Numbered from the stretch's first letter, positions 1-4,751 are shown. The stretch: DNA of 8,555 nucleotides from Microcaldota archaeon (GCA_015522865.1 WALN01000037.1:1-8555); one strand, 5' to 3'. The notes: a model not told the origin generated them from the sequence alone. Made by a program: numbers and translations.

Positions 1-85
1 GGAGAACTTCAGAGAAAAAGAACAATTTGTGAAAAGCCTTTGCACAGGAGAACTTCAGAGAAAAAGAACAATTTGTGAAAAGCCT
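1..85 (+). repeat. Two tandem copies of a 39-base repeat, period 46
   Basis: Bases 1-39 and 47-85 are identical over all 39 positions; each begins GGAGAACTTCAGAG and ends GTGAAAAGCCT. The 7-base linker (40-46, TTGCACA) and the bases after copy 2 (86-92, ATTGCTT) are partly similar, so the real unit may be about 46 bp with a decayed end. The first copy starts at base 1, so more copies could lie upstream. Perfect identity in non-coding sequence suggests a recent duplication or an assembly duplication. The short linker and low copy number argue against a CRISPR array. Confidence 0.9.
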
Positions 86-107
86 ATTGCTTTTAGGGGA
101 GGAAGAA
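1..107 (+). other. Probable tRNA intron (3' part) carrying a tandem repeat
   Basis: These bases precede the tRNA 3' exon and contain no tRNA 5' half, so they are most simply read as the 3' portion of an archaeal tRNA intron at least 107 bases long, cut by the tRNA splicing endonuclease at the predicted bulge AAA (106-108). The stretch is purine-rich and mostly made of two copies of a 39-base repeat. No open frame of useful length, no homing endonuclease and no convincing C/D box pair (RTGATGA with CTGA) was found in it. The alternatives are an assembly error at the window edge, or a tRNA 3' end left by an integration event. Finding the 5' exon just upstream would settle this. Confidence 0.5.
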
Positions 108-142
108 AGCCGTCGACCCGGGTTCAAATCCCGGCTGGAGCA
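108..142 (+). tRNA. 3' exon of a tRNA, most likely tRNA-Glu(UUC); 5' exon lies outside the window
   Basis: The 3' half of a tRNA is clear. Bases 118-122 and 130-134 form a 5-bp T stem (CCGGG/CCCGG) around the loop TTCAAAT, followed by a 7-base acceptor strand CTGGAGC (135-141) and discriminator A142; CCA is not encoded. Reading back, GCCGT (109-113) suits the 3' side of the anticodon stem and CGAC (114-117) a 4-base variable loop, the layout of archaeal tRNA-Glu, whose 3' end is very similar. The expected 5' acceptor strand (GCTCCAG or a G-U variant) is absent from bases 1-107, so the gene starts before the window and an intron must separate the halves. GAAG (102-105) can pair with U33-U34-U35-C36, leaving AAA (106-108) as a three-base bulge, which is the canonical bulge-helix-bulge shape for an intron after position 37. 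The T arm and acceptor are seen directly; the Glu identity and UUC anticodon are inferred. Confidence 0.75.
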
Positions 143-149
143 TATAAAA

Positions 150-172
150 GTTGTTTCGGCAACATTATTTTT
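150..172 (+). terminator. Hairpin plus T-rich tract after the tRNA
   Basis: GTTGT (150-154) pairs with GGCAAC (159-163 used as GCAAC, one T-G pair) around a TTCG loop. An AT-rich stretch with TTTTT at 168-172 follows. Archaeal RNA polymerase stops at oligo-T tracts, so this is a plausible 3' end for the tRNA transcript, eight bases after the discriminator. The T-run merges directly into the TATA box of the next gene, so one short stretch seems to end one transcript and set the start of another. Confidence 0.45.
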
Positions 173-177
173 AAATA
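170..177 (+). promoter_or_regulatory. TATA box of the 197-1459 operon, leaderless arrangement
   Basis: TTTAAATA is a good archaeal TATA box. Its centre lies about 24 bases before the ATG at 197, the usual distance from TATA to transcription start, which predicts an mRNA beginning at or next to the start codon. No ribosome binding site precedes that ATG (the bases before it are TTATTTTTTC), which agrees. The upstream in-frame TTG at 179 would fall before the predicted transcription start. Confidence 0.6.
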
Positions 178-196
178 GTTGTTTACTTATTTTTTC

Positions 197-592
197 ATGG
201 ATAAACAACTCAGACTTCTTTTGGTTTCCTCTTTTTCAGCCTTAGTTTTGCTCGGCGTTTTCCTCGCAATTTTTGTTTCTCAGAAGCCCCCCGAAACATA
301 TTCAGAGCTTTATATTGTTAGCCAGACCATCCCCAAACAGACCGTTTCTTCCAAGCTCTTAAGTTTTTCTTTTGGGATAGAGAATCACGAAAATAGAAAG
401 GTGAATTATTTTTGCGAGATATATGTTGACAATGAGTCCGAAATAGATAGCATAGTGCCAGTAGACAAAAACGAGGGGACTATCTTAAGCTCCTCAGTCC
501 CTCTTAAGAAAGGGAAGCACAAGATCACTATTGTTGTCAAAAAACCAGATAATAAGTTGTTGAGCACTTGGTTCTGGGTAGAGGTGATTTGA
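197..592 (+). CDS. Small membrane-anchored protein with an extracytoplasmic beta-rich domain, function unknown
   Basis: 131 residues starting at ATG 197, chosen because the TATA box sits 24 bases upstream and because the in-frame TTG at 179 lies before the likely transcription start. Residues 7-28 are one hydrophobic segment after a short basic N-terminus (MDKQLR), a signal anchor placing the rest outside the cell. Residues 36-131 alternate hydrophobic and polar residues as in a beta sandwich, with IENHE at 61-65, a single Cys at 73 and VPLKKGKHKITIVV near 101-114. The pattern recalls the outer domain of archaeal DUF1616-type proteins, where an N-H-E element precedes a strand, but this is a weak resemblance and no function should be inferred. 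It is the first gene of an operon: its last codons carry the ribosome binding site GAGGTGAT (581-588) for the next gene, and the two reading frames overlap by four bases at TTGA. Confidence 0.75.
   Translation: MDKQLRLLLVSSFSALVLLGVFLAIFVSQKPPETYSELYIVSQTIPKQTVSSKLLSFSFGIENHENRKVNYFCEIYVDNESEIDSIVPVDKNEGTILSSSVPLKKGKHKITIVVKKPDNKLLSTWFWVEVI
581..588 (+). promoter_or_regulatory. Ribosome binding site GAGGTGAT for the RibC-like gene
   Basis: GAGGTGAT is fully complementary to the archaeal 16S rRNA 3' end (ATCACCTC) and lies inside the last codons of the preceding gene, directly before TTG 589. With the TTGA stop/start overlap it implies coupled translation. The tight spacing (two bases after GGTG) is unusual; the downstream gene has five. 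Confidence 0.65.
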
Positions 593-1056
593 CGAGAATT
601 GCTCTGATCGACTGCTTATTCAATAAATTCAACTCTTTTGATTTTTTCTCAAAAGCAGTTGGGGAAAAAATACCCAATGTTGAAGTGTTGCGTTTAACTG
701 CCCCTTCCCCCTTCAATATTCCCGGCATGGCAAAAAAAGCTTTTTCTCAGGGCGCCGAGGCCGCAGTGATATTCCTGAACTACGCAGAAGATGATAGAGA
801 CTTAGTCGCTCTTTTGCACGAAAAGCTGATAGATGTCGAAATCAAATCTGAAAAATTTTCTCTTTTTTGTTTAGTAGCAGATGAAGAGTGGAAAACTGAG
901 GATGAGCTAGAACATGTTTCTCAGGAAAGAATTGCTACGATTGTTAATATTTTAGAAAAGGGACTGGAGGAGAACAGCGAGGAGCCGCTTTCCCCAGACC
1001 TTTCAGATGCACTCTCTTTTATGAGCGCCCCTCCCCAAACCAAATCTATAATTTAG
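589..1056 (+). CDS. ribC: RibC/lumazine-synthase-fold protein, probable diverged archaeal riboflavin synthase
   Basis: 155 residues from TTG 589, giving MTRIALID, which matches the usual start of archaeal riboflavin synthase (M-T-K-K-V-G-I-V-D in methanogens, recalled not searched). The length is also right (about 155). Family features in order: the N-terminal strand ending in Asp8 with Phe11 close behind; PNVEVLRLTAPSPFNIP (29-45), parallel to the family's P-N-I-K-I-I-R-x-T-V-P-G segment; a strand at 56-63; His77-Glu78 at the family's conserved H-E; and LVADEEW (about 95-101) where the family has a short acidic run. The archaeal enzyme turns two 6,7-dimethyl-8-ribityllumazine molecules into riboflavin and is related to lumazine synthase. 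Divergence is marked: no glycine-rich loop is obvious at 64-70, and the C-terminus is acidic and Pro/Ser-rich. The ribosome binding site abuts the TTG (GGTG core two bases away), closer than usual. Sitting between two membrane-protein genes with no other riboflavin gene, it could be a repurposed paralogue. Fold is more certain than activity. Confidence 0.6.
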   Translation: MTRIALIDCLFNKFNSFDFFSKAVGEKIPNVEVLRLTAPSPFNIPGMAKKAFSQGAEAAVIFLNYAEDDRDLVALLHEKLIDVEIKSEKFSLFCLVADEEWKTEDELEHVSQERIATIVNILEKGLEENSEEPLSPDLSDALSFMSAPPQTKSII

Positions 1057-1066
1057 AGGTGACATT

Positions 1067-1459
1067 TTGAAGAAACAAAAATTAGGTGAAAAGGAAAAAG
1101 CAGCTTTGCTTGTAATTATAGCTGTTTTTTTGGCATTTTTTATTGCGTCTTTCGCTACGCCGGCAAGAATACACCTCTCAACCCACAAAATTTCGCTCAA
1201 AGAACATCTTCTCACAGTTGCGTATACTTCGTCACAAGTAAGTAATTTCATTAAAAACCATAATTGCAGTTTTTCATACGAACTGATTGACCACACCCAG
1301 CTTGCTATTTTGAACAAAACTTACCCTGTTATTTATAGAGATATTTCCGCGCCAGTTTATAGGCTTTCATTTTTATGCGGCCGAACGAATTTATTAGTTT
1401 TGGAAAACAACTCTACTGTCCTTAAAGTATTCCCAGTGGCTAATATACGCATAGCGTAG
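1067..1459 (+). CDS. Small membrane-anchored protein, function unknown
   Basis: 130 residues from TTG 1067. The start is supported by AGAGGTGA at 1055-1062, whose GGTG core ends five bases before the TTG and which begins inside the stop codon of the RibC-like gene. A basic, Lys-rich N-terminus (residues 1-11) precedes one hydrophobic segment (12-30, ALLVIIAVFLAFFIASFA), so the remaining hundred residues should face outward. That part is rich in Ser, Thr and Asn, has two cysteines (67 and 104) that could form a disulfide, two N-glycosylation sequons (Asn66-Cys-Ser and Asn115-Ser-Thr), and ends in short beta-type stretches. Its size and topology mirror the first gene of the operon (131 residues, one N-terminal anchor), so the pair may assemble together, although I see no clear sequence similarity between them. 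No family recognised. Confidence 0.72.
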   Translation: MKKQKLGEKEKAALLVIIAVFLAFFIASFATPARIHLSTHKISLKEHLLTVAYTSSQVSNFIKNHNCSFSYELIDHTQLAILNKTYPVIYRDISAPVYRLSFLCGRTNLLVLENNSTVLKVFPVANIRIA

Positions 1460-1461
1460 AA

Positions 1462-1470
1462 ATATATAAA
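1462..1470 (+). promoter_or_regulatory. TATA box before the cysteine-rich surface protein
   Basis: ATATATAAA lies 36 bases (centre) before the ATG at 1502, predicting transcription from about 1492 and a leader of roughly ten bases with no good ribosome binding site. It follows the stop codon of the previous gene by two bases, so the operon 197-1459 probably ends here. TTTTT at 1476-1480 could serve as the upstream operon's terminator. Confidence 0.5.
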
Positions 1471-1501
1471 AAGGATTTTTGATTAATTGAATTGAGTTTA
1501 G

Positions 1502-2365
1502 ATGTATAAAAAATTTTTATTTGTAGTTTTGTTCTCTGCTTTAGTTTTTGCTTTGCATGGCTATAGCAATTCTTATTCTGTTAATGTTTGGTACGGCTAT
1601 TCTGCGTTTAATGGCAATAGCAGTAGCTATACAGTTCAGGCCTCTTTACTTCAACAACCAGTTAATGCATTTGTCAATTCTTCCACTTACTCTACATGTG
1701 TGGGGCCATTCTGCAAATTAGGAACTGTTTCTTGTACCTCTGACGCCAACTGCAGCGCTGGTCAGCTTTGTTGTGATAGTGTTTGTGTAAGTGAATATGA
1801 CCCGGGCGTATGCTTCGATAACTCAACAGCGCGATGCGATGGAAACGGAGGCATAGAATATGTGCCTCGCTCAGCTGGTTATATATGCGGAGAGAACAGC
1901 ACAACATGTCCAAATACTGGTAATCCAGTTTACTGCAATAACACCTGCGATGGAAATGGGGTTTGCCAAGCCTGTTCTCCTCCCCTGAGTCAATGCGGCA
2001 CTGCCGGCAGCTCTCAGCTGGTGCTGAACTGCCCTCCTTCAACTCTCTCCTCTCCAATTACTGTGACCGCAACACTTTATTTGGATGGAAGCAGAAACTG
2101 TAGCGCAGTTTTAAATTTGACAAATAACGCAACAAGTTATTTTGCAGAATCCTCGAACTGCACAGATGGTGTTTATACTTTTGATAAAGTTACTCTTGCT
2201 TCTGGCGCTAATTATTTACTTGTTCAGGGAGCGGGCATGAATGACAGCTGTAAAATATATTTAATGAGTGTTCCTAAAAAAACGAAATTACCCGACTTTA
2301 ATTTAGCTCTCTTACCTGTATTACTCTTCGCTATATTGATAATAGCACGTAAATACTACAAATAG
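1502..2365 (+). CDS. Secreted cysteine-rich, sequon-rich surface protein with C-terminal membrane anchor
   Basis: 287 residues. Residues 1-20 are a signal peptide (MYKK, then a hydrophobic core to about Gly20). Residues 21-60 are rich in Ser, Asn and Tyr. A cysteine-rich region (66-165) holds 16 cysteines, including a CC pair at 90-91 and the element CDGNG twice (112-116 and 149-153); its spacing resembles small disulfide-knotted modules found in surface proteins of small-genome archaea (general recollection). Residues 177-255 look like a beta-sandwich domain with four more cysteines. The tail is PKKTKLPDFN, a hydrophobic segment (268-282) and a basic end (RKYYK), the layout of sorted C-terminal anchors, though it matches no named archaeal sorting motif exactly. 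I count 20 cysteines and 11 N-X-S/T sequons, consistent with a heavily disulfide-bonded and perhaps glycosylated outer protein. Ligand and function are unknown. The CXXC protein encoded at 3083-4024 is a candidate helper for its disulfides. Confidence 0.8.
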   Translation: MYKKFLFVVLFSALVFALHGYSNSYSVNVWYGYSAFNGNSSSYTVQASLLQQPVNAFVNSSTYSTCVGPFCKLGTVSCTSDANCSAGQLCCDSVCVSEYDPGVCFDNSTARCDGNGGIEYVPRSAGYICGENSTTCPNTGNPVYCNNTCDGNGVCQACSPPLSQCGTAGSSQLVLNCPPSTLSSPITVTATLYLDGSRNCSAVLNLTNNATSYFAESSNCTDGVYTFDKVTLASGANYLLVQGAGMNDSCKIYLMSVPKKTKLPDFNLALLPVLLFAILIIARKYYK

Positions 2366-2384
2366 GCCGCATTTTCGCATTACT

Positions 2385-2394
2385 AAAATAAATA
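2385..2394 (+). promoter_or_regulatory. TATA-like element of the methyltransferase gene
   Basis: AAAATAAATA is centred about 25 bases before the ATG at 2414, and the sequence just before the ATG is pyrimidine-rich (CTTCTTTTATTTTT) with no ribosome binding site. This predicts a leaderless mRNA. Confidence 0.5.
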
Positions 2395-2413
2395 TTGCGC
2401 TTCTTTTATTTTT

Positions 2414-3055
2414 ATGAGTACTTTTGACCTGATTGCTGAGGACTGGGAAAAGTATCGAAATAAAGCAGCTCATTATTTGCATTTTTTTACCGACAAATTA
2501 AGGAACAAAAGAAATTTGGTTATTTTGGATGCAGGCGCAGGCAACGGCAGGAACGATTTAGAGCTTTTGAAATATTCGAGGAAATTAATTTTACTTGACA
2601 GCTCAAAAAAAATGCTCGAATTTGCCAAGAAGAGAATAGGAAAGAAAAACGCAGAATTTTTATTTGGTGATATCACTTCAATCCCGCTCAGAAATGAGAG
2701 TGTGGATGCAATACTATGCACAGCCATGCTCCACCATCTTAGCACGCGAAACAAAAGAGAGAAGGCGTTCTCAGAACTTTTCAGAGTTCTCAAATTTAGT
2801 GGCGTAGTTTTTCTAACTGTGTGGAACATAAAACAAAAGAAATTTTTGGATTTGAGTTTGGATAGGGATAGTAATGCATATATCCGCTGGAGCGATAAGA
2901 GACGTTTTTATCACTTTTTTTCTTCCACCGAACTTGAAAAGTTAGCGAGAGGCGCAGGATTCAAAACAATGAATATATTTTTTGAGAAGCATGGCAAGAT
3001 TTGTTCGGAAGACGGCGCAGAAAATATTTGCGCCTTCCTCTATAAGTTTAAATAG
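2414..3055 (+). CDS. Class I SAM-dependent methyltransferase, Trm9/ALKBH8-like
   Basis: 213 residues. VILDAGAGNGRN (36-47) is the glycine-rich SAM loop, LILLDSS (58-64) the strand ending in the acidic residue that binds the ribose, GDITSIPL (85-92) motif II with the adenine-contacting Asp86, and AMLHHLST (104-111) the post-motif segment. Three points favour the Trm9/ALKBH8 branch over generic methyltransferases: the N-terminal F-D-x-I-A-x-x-W-x-x-Y-R opening, HHLST followed by a basic stretch and FRVLKFSGVVFLTVWN (123-138), and RRFYHFFSSTELEKL (163-177), matching the R-Y-Y-H-x-F-x-x-x-E-L-E signature. Known members methylate carboxymethyl groups on wobble uridine of tRNAs with a small Trm112 partner; no Trm112 gene is in this window. 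That it acts on tRNA here is inferred; a related role on small molecules is possible. Start ATG 2414 fits the TATA spacing. Confidence 0.8.
   Translation: MSTFDLIAEDWEKYRNKAAHYLHFFTDKLRNKRNLVILDAGAGNGRNDLELLKYSRKLILLDSSKKMLEFAKKRIGKKNAEFLFGDITSIPLRNESVDAILCTAMLHHLSTRNKREKAFSELFRVLKFSGVVFLTVWNIKQKKFLDLSLDRDSNAYIRWSDKRRFYHFFSSTELEKLARGAGFKTMNIFFEKHGKICSEDGAENICAFLYKFK
3047..3054 (+). promoter_or_regulatory. TATA box overlapping the stop codon of the methyltransferase gene
   Basis: TTTAAATA runs into the TAG stop (3053-3055) of the preceding gene. Its centre is about 32 bases before the ATG at 3083, giving a predicted leader of five to eight bases that includes GGGG (3075-3078). The next gene therefore seems to have its own promoter. 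Confidence 0.5.
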
Positions 3056-3082
3056 CTTTTTGTAGTTAATTATTGGGGAAAC

Positions 3083-4024
3083 ATGAGAAAAACTAAAAAA
3101 CAGAAAAAGGCAAAAAAGCGAGCAACTAAAAAGCACGTAGCTAAAAGGTTAAGAAAAGCTCCGAAAAGAGCGGTTCGCGTCCAAGAGAAGCCAAACAAAT
3201 CAATGATTTACGCAGTGTCTGCAATTGTAGTTTTTATTATTATTGTCGCTGCGATTTATTTAAATCACTCTTCTAATCCCTCTTCGCCTTCTTCTGCCAA
3301 CAACGCAATTGCGCCTTCTACACCTAATGCTCAAATTATTACCCTTACTCTCTACTACGATTCTTTATGTAAATTCTGTGGCGGGAAATCTGTTATTGAG
3401 GATTTAGACAAAGTTAATGCAGATTTAAAAGATAAAGGAGTGCAGATAAAGGCAGTTGATACAAAAGGGAATTTCAGTGGCTTGAAAAAATTAGGCATAA
3501 TCTCAGTGCCAGTTATAGTATTTCCAAATAATTCACTTTCAAATATCGCGGTCCAGAGCATGGCAAGAAAACTGCAGATGGAAAATTTGAGCGGCTTGAT
3601 AGTCGGATATTTCACAACGAGAGAATTATTTTCTCCTTCTTGTTCGGACAACAATTCAGCCAAACTGATGTTTTTCTATTCCGAATCTGACCCCTATTCA
3701 ATAAGAATAAACAACAGTTCCCCACATATTACCGCGGAGGAAGCGCTTACCAATGTAAGTAAAGTTTTTGCGAATAAATTAAACATAGTGAAAGAGTGTT
3801 TGTCTATTAGGCCGGGAGATGAGAAAAAATGCAAAGAGGCAGTTGGGAGCAGCGCCTATGCTTCTGCCCAGGTTTTGAAACAGCAGTATCATATCCGCTG
3901 GGTGCCGACTTATGTAATAGATTGTAAATATATTTTTGCTTCCCTTTCTCCAACAGCTATTGAAAAAGCTGTTTGCAGTGCGCGGCCAGATGTCTGCAAC
4001 TCTATGGATATTTCAGTTTCGTAA
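3083..4024 (+). CDS. Membrane-tethered tandem thioredoxin-fold protein (one CXXC, one degenerate site)
   Basis: 313 residues. Residues 1-40 carry about 20 Lys/Arg, a strongly basic cytoplasmic tail. Residues 42-60 (IYAVSAIVVFIIIVAAIYL) are the single membrane segment, followed by a Ser/Pro/Asn linker (61-83). Domain 1 (about 84-180) is thioredoxin-like: strand ITLTLYYD, active-site motif Cys96-Lys-Phe-Cys99 and the cis-Pro loop SVPV (141-144). Domain 2 (about 193-300) repeats the layout with strand KLMFFYSES, then Asp203-Pro-Tyr-Ser206 where DsbA-like archaeal proteins often have CPYC, and a cis-Pro loop WVPTYVIDC (273-281). Further cysteines at 187, 239, 250, 281, 298 and 305 could pair structurally. 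By the positive-inside rule the domains face outward, so an extracytoplasmic thiol-disulfide oxidoreductase or chaperone role is likely, with domain 2 perhaps binding substrate rather than catalysing. Nearby secreted cysteine-rich protein (1502-2365) is a plausible client. TTTTTT follows the stop. Confidence 0.78.
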   Translation: MRKTKKQKKAKKRATKKHVAKRLRKAPKRAVRVQEKPNKSMIYAVSAIVVFIIIVAAIYLNHSSNPSSPSSANNAIAPSTPNAQIITLTLYYDSLCKFCGGKSVIEDLDKVNADLKDKGVQIKAVDTKGNFSGLKKLGIISVPVIVFPNNSLSNIAVQSMARKLQMENLSGLIVGYFTTRELFSPSCSDNNSAKLMFFYSESDPYSIRINNSSPHITAEEALTNVSKVFANKLNIVKECLSIRPGDEKKCKEAVGSSAYASAQVLKQQYHIRWVPTYVIDCKYIFASLSPTAIEKAVCSARPDVCNSMDISVS

Positions 4025-4030
4025 TTTTTT
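4025..4030 (+). terminator. Oligo-T terminator after the thioredoxin-fold gene
   Basis: TTTTTT follows the TAA stop (4022-4024) directly, without a strong hairpin, which is enough for archaeal termination. It lies in the 21-base gap facing the convergent fibrillarin gene. Confidence 0.5.
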
Positions 4031-4045
4031 AGTTTACAAATACTG

Positions 4046-4702
4046 CTACTGTTGCTTTAGCACATAAAATCTGTGTTCCTTCTCAAACGGTTCCAAATCA
4101 ATCTTTTCAACTATTTCAAATTCTTTTTTTAGTTGCTTCTCTGTCTCCTCATAAATTTTTCCCTTTTTTTCAGAGCTATCAATGCAGGGCGCTTTAAGCG
4201 CCAGCATTACAATCCCATTTTTTTTAAGAAATTTTTTCGCATTTATCTCCAGAATTTTAACTTGCTCTGGGTCCGCGACATCTTCGTAAACTACTTCCAC
4301 TTTGCCGACTATTTTTTCATAATTTTCGGGCGTTCTTGCATCTGCAAGTATTGGATACATATTTCTTCTCTTTTCACATACTTTTATCAGCTCTTTCATC
4401 GAATCTGCAGAAAACTCCACACAAAATAATTTTCCTTTTTTTCCAATTAAGTCAGAAACATGAGAGCAAGTAGTTCCAGTTGCTGCTCCCAGATACAAAA
4501 CATTTATCCCTTCTTTAAAAGGGAAATTTTTGAGCCCCTTTTTTATTGCTGCTGCAAGCTTGCTTTTAAACGGGTTCCAGACTCTGTACTCTTTTCCATT
4601 TTTTTTAAAAACTTCTTCTGCGTATACTCTGAATCCGGGCGCTAAGCTTTTTGTAGCTATCTTCCCGCCATATTTATAAACCCCCATAAAAATTTCTTTC
4701 AC
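4046..4702 (-). CDS. flpA: Fibrillarin-like rRNA/tRNA 2'-O-methyltransferase
   Basis: 218 residues from GTG 4702. The start fits GGTG at 4711-4708 five bases upstream and gives MKEIFMGVYKYGG, matching the family's F-P-G-V-Y opening; the frame stays open upstream, but that extension is out of character, and ATG 4687 is the alternative. Family features: IATKSLAPG (15-23), YRVWNPFKSKLAAAI (39-53), SAM motif I VLYLGAATGTTCSHVSD (68-84), VEFSADSMKEL (95-105), the Asp121 strand LADAR, the catalytic-region Asp141 in YEDVADP (139-145), Lys170 in LALK, and the C-terminal LEPFEKEHRFYVL (203-215). Fibrillarin is the methylating subunit of the archaeal C/D box ribonucleoprotein, with L7Ae and Nop5, and uses guide RNAs to 2'-O-methylate rRNA and tRNA. 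Nop5 is often its neighbour in archaea but is not in this window. It is transcribed away from the oxidoreductase gamma gene. Confidence 0.95.
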   Translation of the reverse strand: MKEIFMGVYKYGGKIATKSLAPGFRVYAEEVFKKNGKEYRVWNPFKSKLAAAIKKGLKNFPFKEGINVLYLGAATGTTCSHVSDLIGKKGKLFCVEFSADSMKELIKVCEKRRNMYPILADARTPENYEKIVGKVEVVYEDVADPEQVKILEINAKKFLKKNGIVMLALKAPCIDSSEKKGKIYEETEKQLKKEFEIVEKIDLEPFEKEHRFYVLKQQ

Positions 4703-4751
4703 TTTTTCACCAATTATTTTAAAACATTGAGCTTTAATAGTTTTGATTAAA
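4703..4751. promoter_or_regulatory. Divergent promoter region between fibrillarin and the oxidoreductase gamma gene
   Basis: Forty-nine AT-rich bases serve both genes. TATTTTAAAA (4715-4724) reads as a TATA-like element on both strands. For the plus strand its centre is about 32 bases before ATG 4752. For the minus strand, CTATTAAAG (4740-4732) is better placed, predicting a start near 4710 and a short leader with GGTG (4711-4708) ahead of GTG 4702. The two promoters physically overlap, so they may compete. Confidence 0.45.

Noticed and set aside
1..85. CRISPR array
   Set aside because: Only two copies are seen, separated by 7 bases, far shorter than any spacer, and no cas gene is present.
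1..107. Box C/D guide RNA within the tRNA intron
   Set aside because: GTGAAAA is a poor C box and no CTGA D box accompanies it.
108..142. Integrase attachment site at the tRNA 3' end
   Set aside because: No second copy of the tRNA 3' end and no integrase gene is visible in the window.
179..196. Upstream TTG start for the first membrane protein
   Set aside because: It lies next to the TATA box and before the expected transcription start, so ATG 197 is preferred.
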